A program made the translations under genes and the position numbers. The notes under the pieces were generated by a model that made no database searches, was not told the DNA's origin, and was given only the letters and a program-made list of their open reading frames with translations. From Campylobacterota bacterium (lineage in GTDB: Bacteria; Campylobacterota; Campylobacteria; Campylobacterales; Sulfurospirillaceae), in the NCBI GenBank assembly GCA_009930355.1, contig RZYK01000030.1, forward strand, positions 1 to 15,492: a DNA stretch of 15,492 nt, in the 5' to 3' direction. This document shows positions 1-6,684 of the stretch, piece after piece (position 1 is the stretch's first letter; every line of letters starts with the position of its first letter).

Positions 1-12
1 TTTACATGTAAA
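1..12. repeat. TTTACATGTAAA palindrome, copy 1
   Basis: Perfect 12-base palindrome at the window edge, 46 bases before the preferred start of the diguanylate cyclase. It belongs to a family of five sites sharing TTACATGTA (2-10, 844-852, 1086-1094, 2078-2086, 4809-4817). Its function is unknown. A symmetric 10-12 base site would suit a dimeric DNA-binding protein. Confidence 0.6.
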
Positions 13-58
13 AGATTCTGTGCTACTATGTGGGTATCAATTTCGAAGGCAAACGTGC

Positions 59-838
59 ATGAAAAAGATACCCAGCAAACTGATTAAAAATCCTCTTCTG
101 ATAGGTCTCATTGCACTCATTCTTAATCTTATTATTAGTACTATTCCTCTTCTTTTTTTATATGAAAATTATCAACAAGCACATCAAGATTTAATCCATT
201 TAGAGACCTTTCTTCATCATCAAAGCCTTATTGAACTCACGCTTCTCTATGCTATTTTTTTCTCATCCATCGTTGCAGGAGTTATTGCACTGTTTTCGTT
301 CTTTCTTAAAAAGTCTTACCTTCAAATTGAAGAGCTTTCTCATTTCGATGGACTCACCAAACTCTACAACCGCCTCATGTTTGTCACTCTTTTTCAAAAA
401 GAAATTCAAAAAGTAAAGCGCACAGCACAATGCCTCTTTTTAGTTATTATTGACCTCGATGATTTTAAAGCTATTAACGACAATTTTGGACACCTAATTG
501 GTGATTTAGCGATTAAAACAACCGCTTCCACACTAAAAACCATTTTACGTCACTCAGATACTATTGGTCGTTTTGGTGGTGATGAGTTTGTAATTTGCAT
601 TGTGGATCATGATAAAGAGGCGGCATCTCACACCGTCAATCGTATCTTAAATGCATTTAACCAAAAAAGTATCCCGCTCACACGCAATGACCAACTGCAT
701 GAACTCCACATCAACCTAAGCATTGGTTATACCATGTATAAAGTAGAAGATGACTTTACCACCATGCTTCAACGTGCCGATCAAGCGCTTTATATCTCCA
801 AAGAGGCAGGGAAAAATACCGCAACCTTTTTAGCCTAA
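59..838 (+). CDS. Membrane-anchored diguanylate cyclase (GGDEF domain)
   Basis: Predicted to condense two GTP into the second messenger c-di-GMP at the inner face of the cytoplasmic membrane. The 259-residue protein has two hydrophobic segments (about residues 12-35 and 58-82) joined by only about 22 polar residues, so there is no room for a periplasmic sensor domain. The C-terminal GGDEF domain carries the metal-binding DLDDFK (132-137) and the intact active-site GGDEF (173-177). RHSD (164-167) lies five residues before GGDEF, the position of the inhibitory I-site RxxD, so product feedback inhibition is likely. I chose ATG 59 because AAGG lies 9 nt upstream. An in-frame GTG at 20 would add 13 residues without a clear ribosome-binding site. 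No EAL domain is present. The signal it senses, and any partner, cannot be told from the sequence. Confidence 0.93.
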   Translation: MKKIPSKLIKNPLLIGLIALILNLIISTIPLLFLYENYQQAHQDLIHLETFLHHQSLIELTLLYAIFFSSIVAGVIALFSFFLKKSYLQIEELSHFDGLTKLYNRLMFVTLFQKEIQKVKRTAQCLFLVIIDLDDFKAINDNFGHLIGDLAIKTTASTLKTILRHSDTIGRFGGDEFVICIVDHDKEAASHTVNRILNAFNQKSIPLTRNDQLHELHINLSIGYTMYKVEDDFTTMLQRADQALYISKEAGKNTATFLA

Positions 839-843
839 AATTG

Positions 844-853
844 TTACATGTAA
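844..853. repeat. TTACATGTAA palindrome, copy 2
   Basis: Perfect 10-base palindrome beginning 6 bases after the stop codon of the diguanylate cyclase gene and 3 bases before the left inverted repeat at 856. Copy 5 sits in the same position relative to the valS stop codon, which argues against a simple promoter operator. Confidence 0.6.
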
Positions 854-855
854 AC

Positions 856-875
856 TAAAAAGTAGCCTGCTCCCT
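856..875. repeat. Left arm of a 20-bp inverted repeat
   Basis: TAAAAAGTAGCCTGCTCCCT matches the reverse complement of 1449-1468 (TAAAAAGTAGCCTCGTCCCC) at 17 of 20 positions, with the first 13 bases identical. The two arms enclose the transposase remnant and the NifX-like gene. They look like ends of a mobile or repeat element. A link to the GGGGAC-type ends of IS200-like/RAYT elements is only an impression from memory. I see no target-site duplication outside the arms. Confidence 0.6.
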
Positions 876-877
876 AT

Positions 878-991
878 TTACTGTGCGTTACTAGTTTCTG
901 CTCTAACATCATCTTTTAGCCCTGATAGCTTCAAATATTCATCAATTAAACAATAAACTGTTATAATATCTCGCTCCCATAATCTCGCCAT
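878..991 (-). pseudogene. N-terminal remnant of an IS transposase (IS982-like?)
   Basis: Read on the minus strand from ATG 991 there are 37 codons, MARLWERDIITVYCLIDEYL followed by 17 more residues ending in TSNAQ, then a stop. The stop is formed at the junction with the left inverted repeat. The peptide resembles, from memory, the first residues of a DDE transposase of the IS982 type, where coding continues for some 250 more residues. Everything after residue 37 is missing. Upstream, to about 1053, lies AT-rich non-coding sequence ending in ACCC on the minus strand, which would suit the outer end of the IS. The fragment is non-functional. The family assignment is tentative, but truncation of a formerly longer gene is the simplest reading. 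Confidence 0.45.
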
Positions 992-1053
992 CCACGGCTT
1001 TTTATGGAGTCTCAAGCAACTTTTAGACCCTCTTTGCAACTAGCAGTTTGGGT
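992..1053 (-). mobile_element. Probable outer end of the decayed IS
   Basis: Non-coding stretch upstream of the truncated transposase start. On the minus strand it begins ACCCAAACTGCTAGTTGC at 1053. IS982-type elements start with AC and have a short leader before the transposase ATG, which this resembles. Without the second end, the boundary at 1053 is a guess. The NifX-like gene starts about 50 bases beyond it. Confidence 0.35.
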
Positions 1054-1085
1054 TACTGTATTTTATGTATATTATAGAAATAGAC

Positions 1086-1094
1086 TTACATGTA
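1086..1094. repeat. TTACATGTA half-perfect palindrome, copy 3
   Basis: TTACATGTA followed by GG, so one outer base pair is broken compared with the other copies. It overlaps the start of the AGGA ribosome-binding site of the NifX-like gene. Here a bound protein could block expression, but this is inference. Confidence 0.5.
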
Positions 1095-1103
1095 GGAAAA
1101 AAA

Positions 1104-1409
1104 ATGAAAATAGTTGTTACTGCTGATGGTGGATTTATGACTTCAAAATTTAATCCAAATTTTGAAGAAGCTGAACAGTTGATTATCTATGATGTTGAAG
1201 AAAGATTTTATGGCTCAAGAGTTTCTCCATCTGCACAAAATAAAGACAAAGCAGTACTCATAGACTTTTTAAAAAAGACATATATGACGCATATCATAAC
1301 AGGAGCTGAAGTAGGAGATGGTGCTTTTAGTGTTTACATTCCTAAAAATCAAGATGCTACAGTAGAAGAGGTTTTAATAGAGTATATTAACACTCTCCCT
1401 AAAAGTTAA
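1104..1409 (+). CDS. Small NifX/NifB-like (FeMo-co biosynthesis fold) protein
   Basis: The 101-residue protein begins MKIVVTADGG and follows the layout of the dinitrogenase iron-molybdenum cofactor family (PF02579). It has a first beta strand MKIxV, an F-x-x-A-x-x-x-IIYD segment (about residues 20-31), a middle helix with DFLKK, then HIITG and a final helix TVEEVLIEYI. Family members bind or carry metal-cofactor precursors, but many are stand-alone proteins of unknown role. No nif genes lie nearby, so a nitrogenase role is not supported. I chose ATG 1104 because AGGA lies 6 nt upstream. An in-frame ATG at 1065 would add 13 residues and lacks such a site. The gene sits between the arms of an inverted repeat and next to an IS remnant, so it may have arrived by transfer. 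The assignment is by eye, from pattern only. Confidence 0.6.
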   Translation: MKIVVTADGGFMTSKFNPNFEEAEQLIIYDVEERFYGSRVSPSAQNKDKAVLIDFLKKTYMTHIITGAEVGDGAFSVYIPKNQDATVEEVLIEYINTLPKS

Positions 1410-1448
1410 AGCTTATAAAGTTTTATCTCTAGTGATGAATGGATTAAT

Positions 1449-1468
1449 GGGGACGAGGCTACTTTTTA
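1449..1468. repeat. Right arm of the 20-bp inverted repeat
   Basis: Partner of 856-875 in opposite orientation (17/20 matches). It lies 39 bases after the NifX-like stop and 27 bases before the peroxidase start, so it also occupies the likely promoter region of the peroxidase. The enclosed unit is 613 bp, arm to arm. Confidence 0.6.
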
Positions 1469-1495
1469 TCATACTTTTTCAAAAAAGGCTCGAAG

Positions 1496-2029
1496 ATGAA
1501 ACGACTCATAAGCGTATGCATGTTTGCATTCACACTGTTTGCAGGAGATAAAATGTCACTTTATGATTTTGAAGTTACCACGATTGATGGGAAGAAAACA
1601 ACACTGGAAGCTTACAAAGGCAAGGTTTTACTCATCGTCAATGTTGCGAGTAAATGCGGTTTCACTTACCAATACGAAGGTTTGGAAAAACTCTACAAAA
1701 CCTACAAAGACAAAGGCTTCGTCGTTTTAGGGTTCCCGTGCAATCAATTTTCAGAGCAAGAACCAGGCAATGAAGAGGAGATAAAAAATTTCTGCTCTTT
1801 GACCTACGATGTTACCTTTCCTATGTTCTCAAAAATTGATGTCAATGGAACAAAAACACACCCATTGTATGCTTATCTTAAAAAAGAACAATCAGGACTT
1901 TTGGGGAGTGAGAGCATCAAATGGAATTTTACGAAATTCTTAGTGGATAAACACGGTCATGTTGTCGAACGCTTTGCACCTACCACCAAGCCTGAGAGTC
2001 TTGAGGAGACCATTAAAGGCTTATTGTAA
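1496..2029 (+). CDS. gpx: Glutathione peroxidase family (Cys-type), probably exported
   Basis: Thiol peroxidase that reduces hydrogen peroxide and organic hydroperoxides. Bacterial members usually draw electrons from thioredoxin rather than glutathione. The catalytic residues are in place: peroxidatic Cys54 in ASKCGFT, Gln84 in FPCNQF, and Trp143-Asn144 in KWNF. Cys100 in NFCSLTYDVTFPMF matches the resolving cysteine of thioredoxin-dependent members. With the start at 1496 the protein has 177 residues, about 19 more than usual. The extra part, MKRLISVCMFAFTLFAG, looks like a Sec signal peptide ending in the LFA seen in epsilonproteobacteria. A second ATG at 1553 has a perfect AGGAG 5 nt upstream and would give a cytoplasmic 158-residue form. 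Both starts may be used. The gene stands alone between the inverted-repeat arm and valS. Confidence 0.9.
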   Translation: MKRLISVCMFAFTLFAGDKMSLYDFEVTTIDGKKTTLEAYKGKVLLIVNVASKCGFTYQYEGLEKLYKTYKDKGFVVLGFPCNQFSEQEPGNEEEIKNFCSLTYDVTFPMFSKIDVNGTKTHPLYAYLKKEQSGLLGSESIKWNFTKFLVDKHGHVVERFAPTTKPESLEETIKGLL

Positions 2030-2076
2030 GCATCCACTTTGGTTTGACCTCTTGAGCCTTTTTTTACGCTAAAATC

Positions 2077-2088
2077 TTTACATGTAAA
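2077..2088. repeat. TTTACATGTAAA palindrome, copy 4
   Basis: Perfect 12-base palindrome, identical to copy 1. It lies between gpx and valS, 47 bases after the gpx stop and 45 bases upstream of the valS -10 box. That distance is compatible with an upstream regulatory site for valS, though other copies of the family sit behind stop codons. Confidence 0.6.
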
Positions 2089-2132
2089 ACACTTTCAACG
2101 ACGCATTAATCAAGCTTTTACCCCTACTTTTG

Positions 2133-2138
2133 TATAAT
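2133..2138 (+). promoter_or_regulatory. -10 box of the valS promoter
   Basis: TATAAT preceded by a T-rich run with TTTTG directly before it, as is common in epsilonproteobacterial sigma-70 promoters, which often lack a clear -35. Transcription would start near 2145, leaving a leader of about 27 bases before ATG 2172. AAGG at 2157-2160 is the likely ribosome-binding site. Confidence 0.6.
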
Positions 2139-2171
2139 CGCCTTAAACTAATGTATAAGGTACATAACTCC

Positions 2172-4802
2172 ATGAGCGAAAAAAGCACCGTTTACAATCC
2201 AAAAGAGATTGAAGAAAGTTATTATAAAATCTGGGAAAGCAGAGGCTATTTTGAAATTGATGGCAATAAAGCGATTCAAGAAAGTGGCAAAAACTTCTGT
2301 ATTATGATGCCTCCTCCAAATGTTACAGGAAGTCTGCATATTGGTCATGCACTTACGTTTACCCTTCAAGATATTATCACCCGTTTTAAGCGCATGGATG
2401 GATTTAAAACCCTTTGGCAACCAGGAACCGATCATGCGGGTATTGCAACACAAAATGTGGTTGAAAAACAACTTCTTGCACAAGGCATTAAAAAAGAAGA
2501 GCTAGGACGTGAAAAATTCTTAGAGAAAGTCTGGGAATGGAAAGCTTACAGTGGCGGACAAATCGTTCATCAGATGCGTAAACTTGGTGTCAGTCCTGCA
2601 TGGAGCAGAGAGCGCTTTACGATGGATGAAGGACTGAAACACTCGGTTAAAAAAGCCTTTGTCAAGTACTACAATGAGGGCATGATTGTTAGAGGAAACT
2701 ACATGGTCAACTGGTGTACCCACGATGGCGCACTCAGTGACATCGAAGTTGAATTTGAAACCCATAAAAGCAAACTGTATCACCTCAAATATTTTATTAA
2801 AGACTCTAAAGACTTTTTAGTCGTAGCAACGACACGCCCTGAAACCTATTTTGGCGATACCGCTGTGATGGTTCACCCTGAAGATGAGCGTTACAAACAT
2901 CTTGTAGGCCAAAAAGTTGTTTTACCGCTTATTAGTCGTGAAATTGAAATTATTGCCGATGAGCATGTCGATATGAGCTTTGGAACAGGTTGTGTTAAAG
3001 TCACGCCTGCACATGACATTAACGACTATGAAGTGGGTAAACGCCATAACTTGGAATTTATTACGATTTTTGATGAAAATGGCATTTTAAATGAATTTTG
3101 TGGAGAGTTTAAGGGAGAAGAGCGACTTGAAGCGCGTGCTCCAATTATGGCGAAACTTGAAAGCGAAGGTTTTGTCGATAAAATAGAGGACTACGAAAAT
3201 CAAGTAGGACACTGCTACCGTTGTAAAAATGTGGTTGAACCTTACATCTCAAAACAGTGGTTTGTTAAAAAAGAGATCGCTGAGGGTGCTATTGCTAAAG
3301 TCAATGAACACTTAGCCGAATTTTACCCTAGCCATTGGCTTAACTCGTATAATGCATGGATGAAAGAACTACGCGATTGGTGTATCTCACGACAACTGTG
3401 GTGGGGACACCAAATTCCTGTTTTCTACTGCGATGACTGTGGTCACGAATGGGCAAGTGAACAAGAGAGTGAGCACGAATGCCCTACATGTAAAAGCAAA
3501 AACATTCATCAAGACCCTGATGTCCTCGATACATGGTTTAGCTCAGGTCTATGGCCTTTTTCAACGCTGGGTTGGGAAAATGGCGATGCGTTCAAAGGTG
3601 AAAAATGGAATGAGAGTGATTTAAAAGACTTTTACCCTAACACTCTATTGATTACAGGGTTTGACATTCTCTTTTTCTGGGTTGCACGCATGATGTTTTC
3701 TGGCGAACACACACTAGGCGAGCTTCCCTTTAAAGATATCTATTTGCACGCGCTGGTTAAAGATGAACACGGGCAAAAAATGAGTAAATCTAAAGGCAAT
3801 GTTATCGACCCACTGGACACCATTAGCGAATACAGTGCCGACACCTTACGCTTTACCTTAGCCATTTTAGCCGTTCAAGGGCGTGATATTAAGCTCAGTG
3901 GTGAAAAACTAGAGCAAATCCGTAATTTCACCAACAAACTCTACAACGCATCTCGTTTCTTACTGATGAACGCCAACTCATTTGCAGATTTGGAAACGAT
4001 TGAAATTAAAACCGCTTTAGGTGCTTACATGAAAAGCCGTTTGGCAGTTGCCATGGAAGAAGTGCGTGGACACTTTAGCGACTACCGCTTTAACGATGCG
4101 GCAACCACACTCTACCGCTTCTTATGGGGTGAGTTTTGTGATTGGGGTATTGAGCTTAGCAAAGCCGACAAACCTGCCATCTTAGAGTTGGGTTCTATTT
4201 TTAAAGAGGCGATGAAATTGTTGCATCCTTTTATGCCTTTTATCTCAGAATTTCTCTATCAAGAGCTCTCCGATACCACGTTAGAAGAAACAGAATCCAT
4301 TATGGTAAAGCGCTATCCCTATCATTTAAAACAAGATATTGCCATTGAGCAAACCTTTGAACTGGTTATTGAAGCCATTGTTGGCATACGTCGTGCTAAG
4401 GCCAATATTGACCTTGGAAACAAAAAAATCGAACACGCTTACATTAAAGTTGAAAACGCAAGTAGACTTAAAGAAGCAATGAAATACATTAGTTTATTAG
4501 CTAAAGTTGAAAATATCGACTTAACTGAGGTTAAAATTGCAAATGCCGCAAGCGATGTTGGAGATAATGTTGAAGTGTTTATTCCTCTTAATGGTGTTGA
4601 TTTAAGCCCCATTATTGAGCGACTTAACAACCAAAAAATCAAATTAGAAAAAGAGATTCAAAAATTAAGCGGTATGCTTTCAAACGAGCGTTTTGTTGCC
4701 AATGCACCCAAAGAGGTCATTGCTGAAAATCAAAAAGGTCTGGATGACGCCAGGGCTAAAATGGAAAAAATTGAAGCAGAACTAAATTCCCTTGCAATCT
4801 AA
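2172..4802 (+). CDS. valS: Valyl-tRNA synthetase
   Basis: Attaches valine to tRNA-Val in the cytoplasm (class I aminoacyl-tRNA synthetase). The 876-residue protein has the HIGH motif at 56-59 (within PPNVTGSLHIGHAL) and the KMSKS motif at 536-540. The inserted editing domain, with TTRPETYFGDTAVMVHP, lies between them and would hydrolyse mischarged threonine. Cysteine pairs CYRC and, further on, CDDC with CPTC look like zinc knuckles near the catalytic core. The C-terminal 60 or so residues are a charged helical arm of the kind that grips tRNA. Length and motif order are normal. I chose ATG 2172 (MSEKSTVYNP) because an upstream in-frame TTG at 2130 overlaps the -10 box. The gene has its own promoter and ends in the shared terminator at 4818-4852. 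Confidence 0.98.
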   Translation: MSEKSTVYNPKEIEESYYKIWESRGYFEIDGNKAIQESGKNFCIMMPPPNVTGSLHIGHALTFTLQDIITRFKRMDGFKTLWQPGTDHAGIATQNVVEKQLLAQGIKKEELGREKFLEKVWEWKAYSGGQIVHQMRKLGVSPAWSRERFTMDEGLKHSVKKAFVKYYNEGMIVRGNYMVNWCTHDGALSDIEVEFETHKSKLYHLKYFIKDSKDFLVVATTRPETYFGDTAVMVHPEDERYKHLVGQKVVLPLISREIEIIADEHVDMSFGTGCVKVTPAHDINDYEVGKRHNLEFITIFDENGILNEFCGEFKGEERLEARAPIMAKLESEGFVDKIEDYENQVGHCYRCKNVVEPYISKQWFVKKEIAEGAIAKVNEHLAEFYPSHWLNSYNAWMKELRDWCISRQLWWGHQIPVFYCDDCGHEWASEQESEHECPTCKSKNIHQDPDVLDTWFSSGLWPFSTLGWENGDAFKGEKWNESDLKDFYPNTLLITGFDILFFWVARMMFSGEHTLGELPFKDIYLHALVKDEHGQKMSKSKGNVIDPLDTISEYSADTLRFTLAILAVQGRDIKLSGEKLEQIRNFTNKLYNASRFLLMNANSFADLETIEIKTALGAYMKSRLAVAMEEVRGHFSDYRFNDAATTLYRFLWGEFCDWGIELSKADKPAILELGSIFKEAMKLLHPFMPFISEFLYQELSDTTLEETESIMVKRYPYHLKQDIAIEQTFELVIEAIVGIRRAKANIDLGNKKIEHAYIKVENASRLKEAMKYISLLAKVENIDLTEVKIANAASDVGDNVEVFIPLNGVDLSPIIERLNNQKIKLEKEIQKLSGMLSNERFVANAPKEVIAENQKGLDDARAKMEKIEAELNSLAI

Positions 4803-4808
4803 CAATCG

Positions 4809-4818
4809 TTACATGTAA
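4809..4818. repeat. TTACATGTAA palindrome, copy 5
   Basis: Perfect 10-base palindrome starting 7 bases after the valS stop codon and abutting the left arm of the terminator hairpin. This repeats the 'just behind a stop codon' position of copy 2. No further copy is seen to the right of this point. Confidence 0.6.
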
Positions 4819-4852
4819 AAAAGGCTTAGCGTTTTGAGCGCTAAGCCTTTTT
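4818..4852. terminator. Bidirectional intrinsic terminator between valS and mog
   Basis: Perfect 14-bp inverted repeat, AAAAAGGCTTAGCG at 4818-4831 and its complement at 4839-4852, around a 7-base loop. A-tracts on one side become U-tracts on the other, so the hairpin can stop both valS (+) and mog (-) transcripts. The mog stop codon begins one base beyond it. Confidence 0.93.
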
Positions 4853-4853
4853 C

Positions 4854-5381
4854 TTACGCTTTAGGACGAAAGGGTTTGATAACCTCTTCATGACACGTTA
4901 AATACGCCCCCCCAATAAGGTCAATACAATAAGGCACGGCAGGGAAAACAGCATCCAAACACTCACGAATGGATTTAGGTTTTCCAGGCAAGTTGATGAT
5001 AAGGCTTTTTCCCCTAATACCAGCTACTTGACGTGATAAAATTGCTGTTGGAACATACTTTAGGCTTACTTGACGCATCAGTTCTCCAAATCCGGGCATC
5101 ATCTTTTCACACACCGCTTCAGTGGCTTCAGGAGTAACATCACGAAGTGCAGGACCTGTACCACCTGTGGTGACAATTAAAGAGCACTCTTGCACATCTG
5201 CCATATCTTTGAGCGCTTCTTCAATAAGGCTCTGCTCATCAGGAATCACCTCATACACACGCTCCCACTCAGAGCTTAAGTATGCGCTCAATGTTTCAAT
5301 AATGGCTTTTCCAGAGAGGTCTTCATACACACCCGCACTCGCACGATCAGAAATGGTTAAAATACCTATTTTTGCTTTCAT
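4854..5381 (-). CDS. mog: Molybdopterin adenylyltransferase (Mog/MoaB family)
   Basis: Adenylates molybdopterin to MPT-AMP, the step before molybdenum insertion in cofactor biosynthesis, in the cytoplasm. The 175-residue protein has the family's TTGGTGP loop (71-77) followed by Asp81 in RDVTPEAT, Asp48 in IPDE, and the INLPGKPKSI segment near 129-138. The TGP-x-x-RDVTPEAT form favours Mog over MoaB, though the two are close. It is the last gene of the minus-strand operon. Its ATG follows the hisD stop after 10 nt, and the ribosome-binding site AGGAG overlaps the hisD TAG, so the two are translationally coupled. Molybdoenzymes such as nitrate, arsenate or polysulfide reductases are common in Sulfurospirillum, which would give this gene its demand. 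None is encoded in the window. Confidence 0.93.
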   Translation of the reverse strand: MKAKIGILTISDRASAGVYEDLSGKAIIETLSAYLSSEWERVYEVIPDEQSLIEEALKDMADVQECSLIVTTGGTGPALRDVTPEATEAVCEKMMPGFGELMRQVSLKYVPTAILSRQVAGIRGKSLIINLPGKPKSIRECLDAVFPAVPYCIDLIGGAYLTCHEEVIKPFRPKA

Positions 5382-5391
5382 CCAAACGCTC

Positions 5392-6684
5392 CTATTTTTT
5401 TAAACGAACTTTCACACTCGCTTCATGCGCACCTAATCCTTCAGTACGGGCTAAAAGCGCACATGCCTCGCCTATTTCATCGATGCCTTGTTTGCTCATA
5501 CTGATGATAGAAGAGCGTTTCAAGAAGTTCTCAACCCCTAACGGTGAGTAAAACTTCGCCGTACCTCCTGTGGGGAGCGTATGATTGGGGCCTGCAATAT
5601 AATCCCCAATAGGCTCAGGCGTATATGCTCCCATAAAAATAGCCCCAGCATGGCGGATACGAGGCAGTAAGTCAAAGGGGTGAGAAGTAACAATCTCTAA
5701 ATGCTCAGGTGCAATTTGATTCATCAAATCCACCGCCTCATCCATATCACGGGTGACAATAATTGCACCTCGCTCTTTGATCGAAACTTCTGCAATCGCT
5801 TTTCTATCCAGTTTTTCAAGCCATGCATAGACTTCTGTTTTCGTTTTTTCGGCAATCTCTAAAGAAGGGGTAATTAAAATAGAACTTGCCATTTCATCGT
5901 GTTCGGCTTGAGAGAGCAAATCAATCGCTAAATGATGCGGGTTTGCGCTTTCATCGGCAAGCACACCGATTTCACTAGGCCCTGCTATCATATCAATATT
6001 CACTTCCCCAAAAACCAGTTTTTTAGCCGTAGCAACAAAAATATTGCCAGGACCTGTGATCACATCGACCTTAGGAATACTCTGTGTTCCATATGCCATC
6101 GCTGCAATGGCACTAGCACCTCCTACTTTATAGGCTTTTTGAATGCCACACAGATGCATCGCAGCAAGGAGGAGTGGATTGAGTTCATTATTAGGGGCTG
6201 GAGTGCACACCACAATCTCTTTTACCCCTGCAACAATAGCAGGAATAGCGTTCATCAAAAGTGAACTCGGATACGCTGCTTTTCCTCCAGGAATATAAAG
6301 ACCTGCTCTGTCTACAGGGCTTACTTTTTGTCCTAAAACCGTGCCATTATCTTCAAAGTCAAGCCATGACTTTGGCATGAGCTTCTCATGATACGTATAT
6401 ATACGCTGATACGCAAGTTCCAATGCCTCTCTTAGTTTTACATCAAGCGCATCGTAGGCTTTTTTCATTTCATTGGTACACACTTCTAATGCTTCATCAT
6501 TTTCAACATGCCATTTATCAAATTTTTCAATATGATTCTTTAAAGCACCATTACCCTCCGCTTTGATCTCTGCAATGATGTTTAAAACGATCTTAGAGAC
6601 ATTTTCCATGTCCATATGCCCACGACGTAAAAGTTCATCAAATTGGGCTTTGAAATTTGCTTCATTGGTTTTTAAAAGTAACAT
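5392..6684 (-). CDS. hisD: Histidinol dehydrogenase
   Basis: Catalyses the last two steps of histidine biosynthesis, histidinol to histidinal to histidine, with two NAD+. The 430-residue protein is of normal length. Conserved residues are all visible: zinc ligands Gln259 and His262 in SQAEHDE, Asp361 in GDYIAGPNHTLPTGG, and His420. The catalytic pair Glu327-His328 is in APEHLEI, and the signature ITGPGNIFVATAKK and AGPSEIGVLAD are present. Its ATG overlaps the stop codon of mod by one base (TAATG), and the GAGGAG ribosome-binding site lies inside the end of mod, so ribosomes finishing the methyltransferase can start hisD. No other his gene is in the window. Placing a his gene behind a restriction-modification pair is unusual (see findings). 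Confidence 0.98.
   Translation of the reverse strand: MLLLKTNEANFKAQFDELLRRGHMDMENVSKIVLNIIAEIKAEGNGALKNHIEKFDKWHVENDEALEVCTNEMKKAYDALDVKLREALELAYQRIYTYHEKLMPKSWLDFEDNGTVLGQKVSPVDRAGLYIPGGKAAYPSSLLMNAIPAIVAGVKEIVVCTPAPNNELNPLLLAAMHLCGIQKAYKVGGASAIAAMAYGTQSIPKVDVITGPGNIFVATAKKLVFGEVNIDMIAGPSEIGVLADESANPHHLAIDLLSQAEHDEMASSILITPSLEIAEKTKTEVYAWLEKLDRKAIAEVSIKERGAIIVTRDMDEAVDLMNQIAPEHLEIVTSHPFDLLPRIRHAGAIFMGAYTPEPIGDYIAGPNHTLPTGGTAKFYSPLGVENFLKRSSIISMSKQGIDEIGEACALLARTEGLGAHEASVKVRLKK

Noticed and set aside
839..1103. tRNA or small RNA in the longest gap of the left part
   Set aside because: No cloverleaf or terminator-bounded hairpin was seen. The stretch is explained by the palindrome, the repeat arm and the IS remnant.
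2014..2066. Possible terminator after gpx (AAAGGCT ... AGCCTTT then T-run)
   Set aside because: The arms are only 7 bases with a loop of over 30, and the left arm lies inside gpx, so the hairpin would be weak.
3485..3492. TACATGTA inside valS as a sixth member of the palindrome family
   Set aside because: It lacks the outer T, and its bases are dictated by the Thr-Cys-Lys codons of a zinc knuckle.
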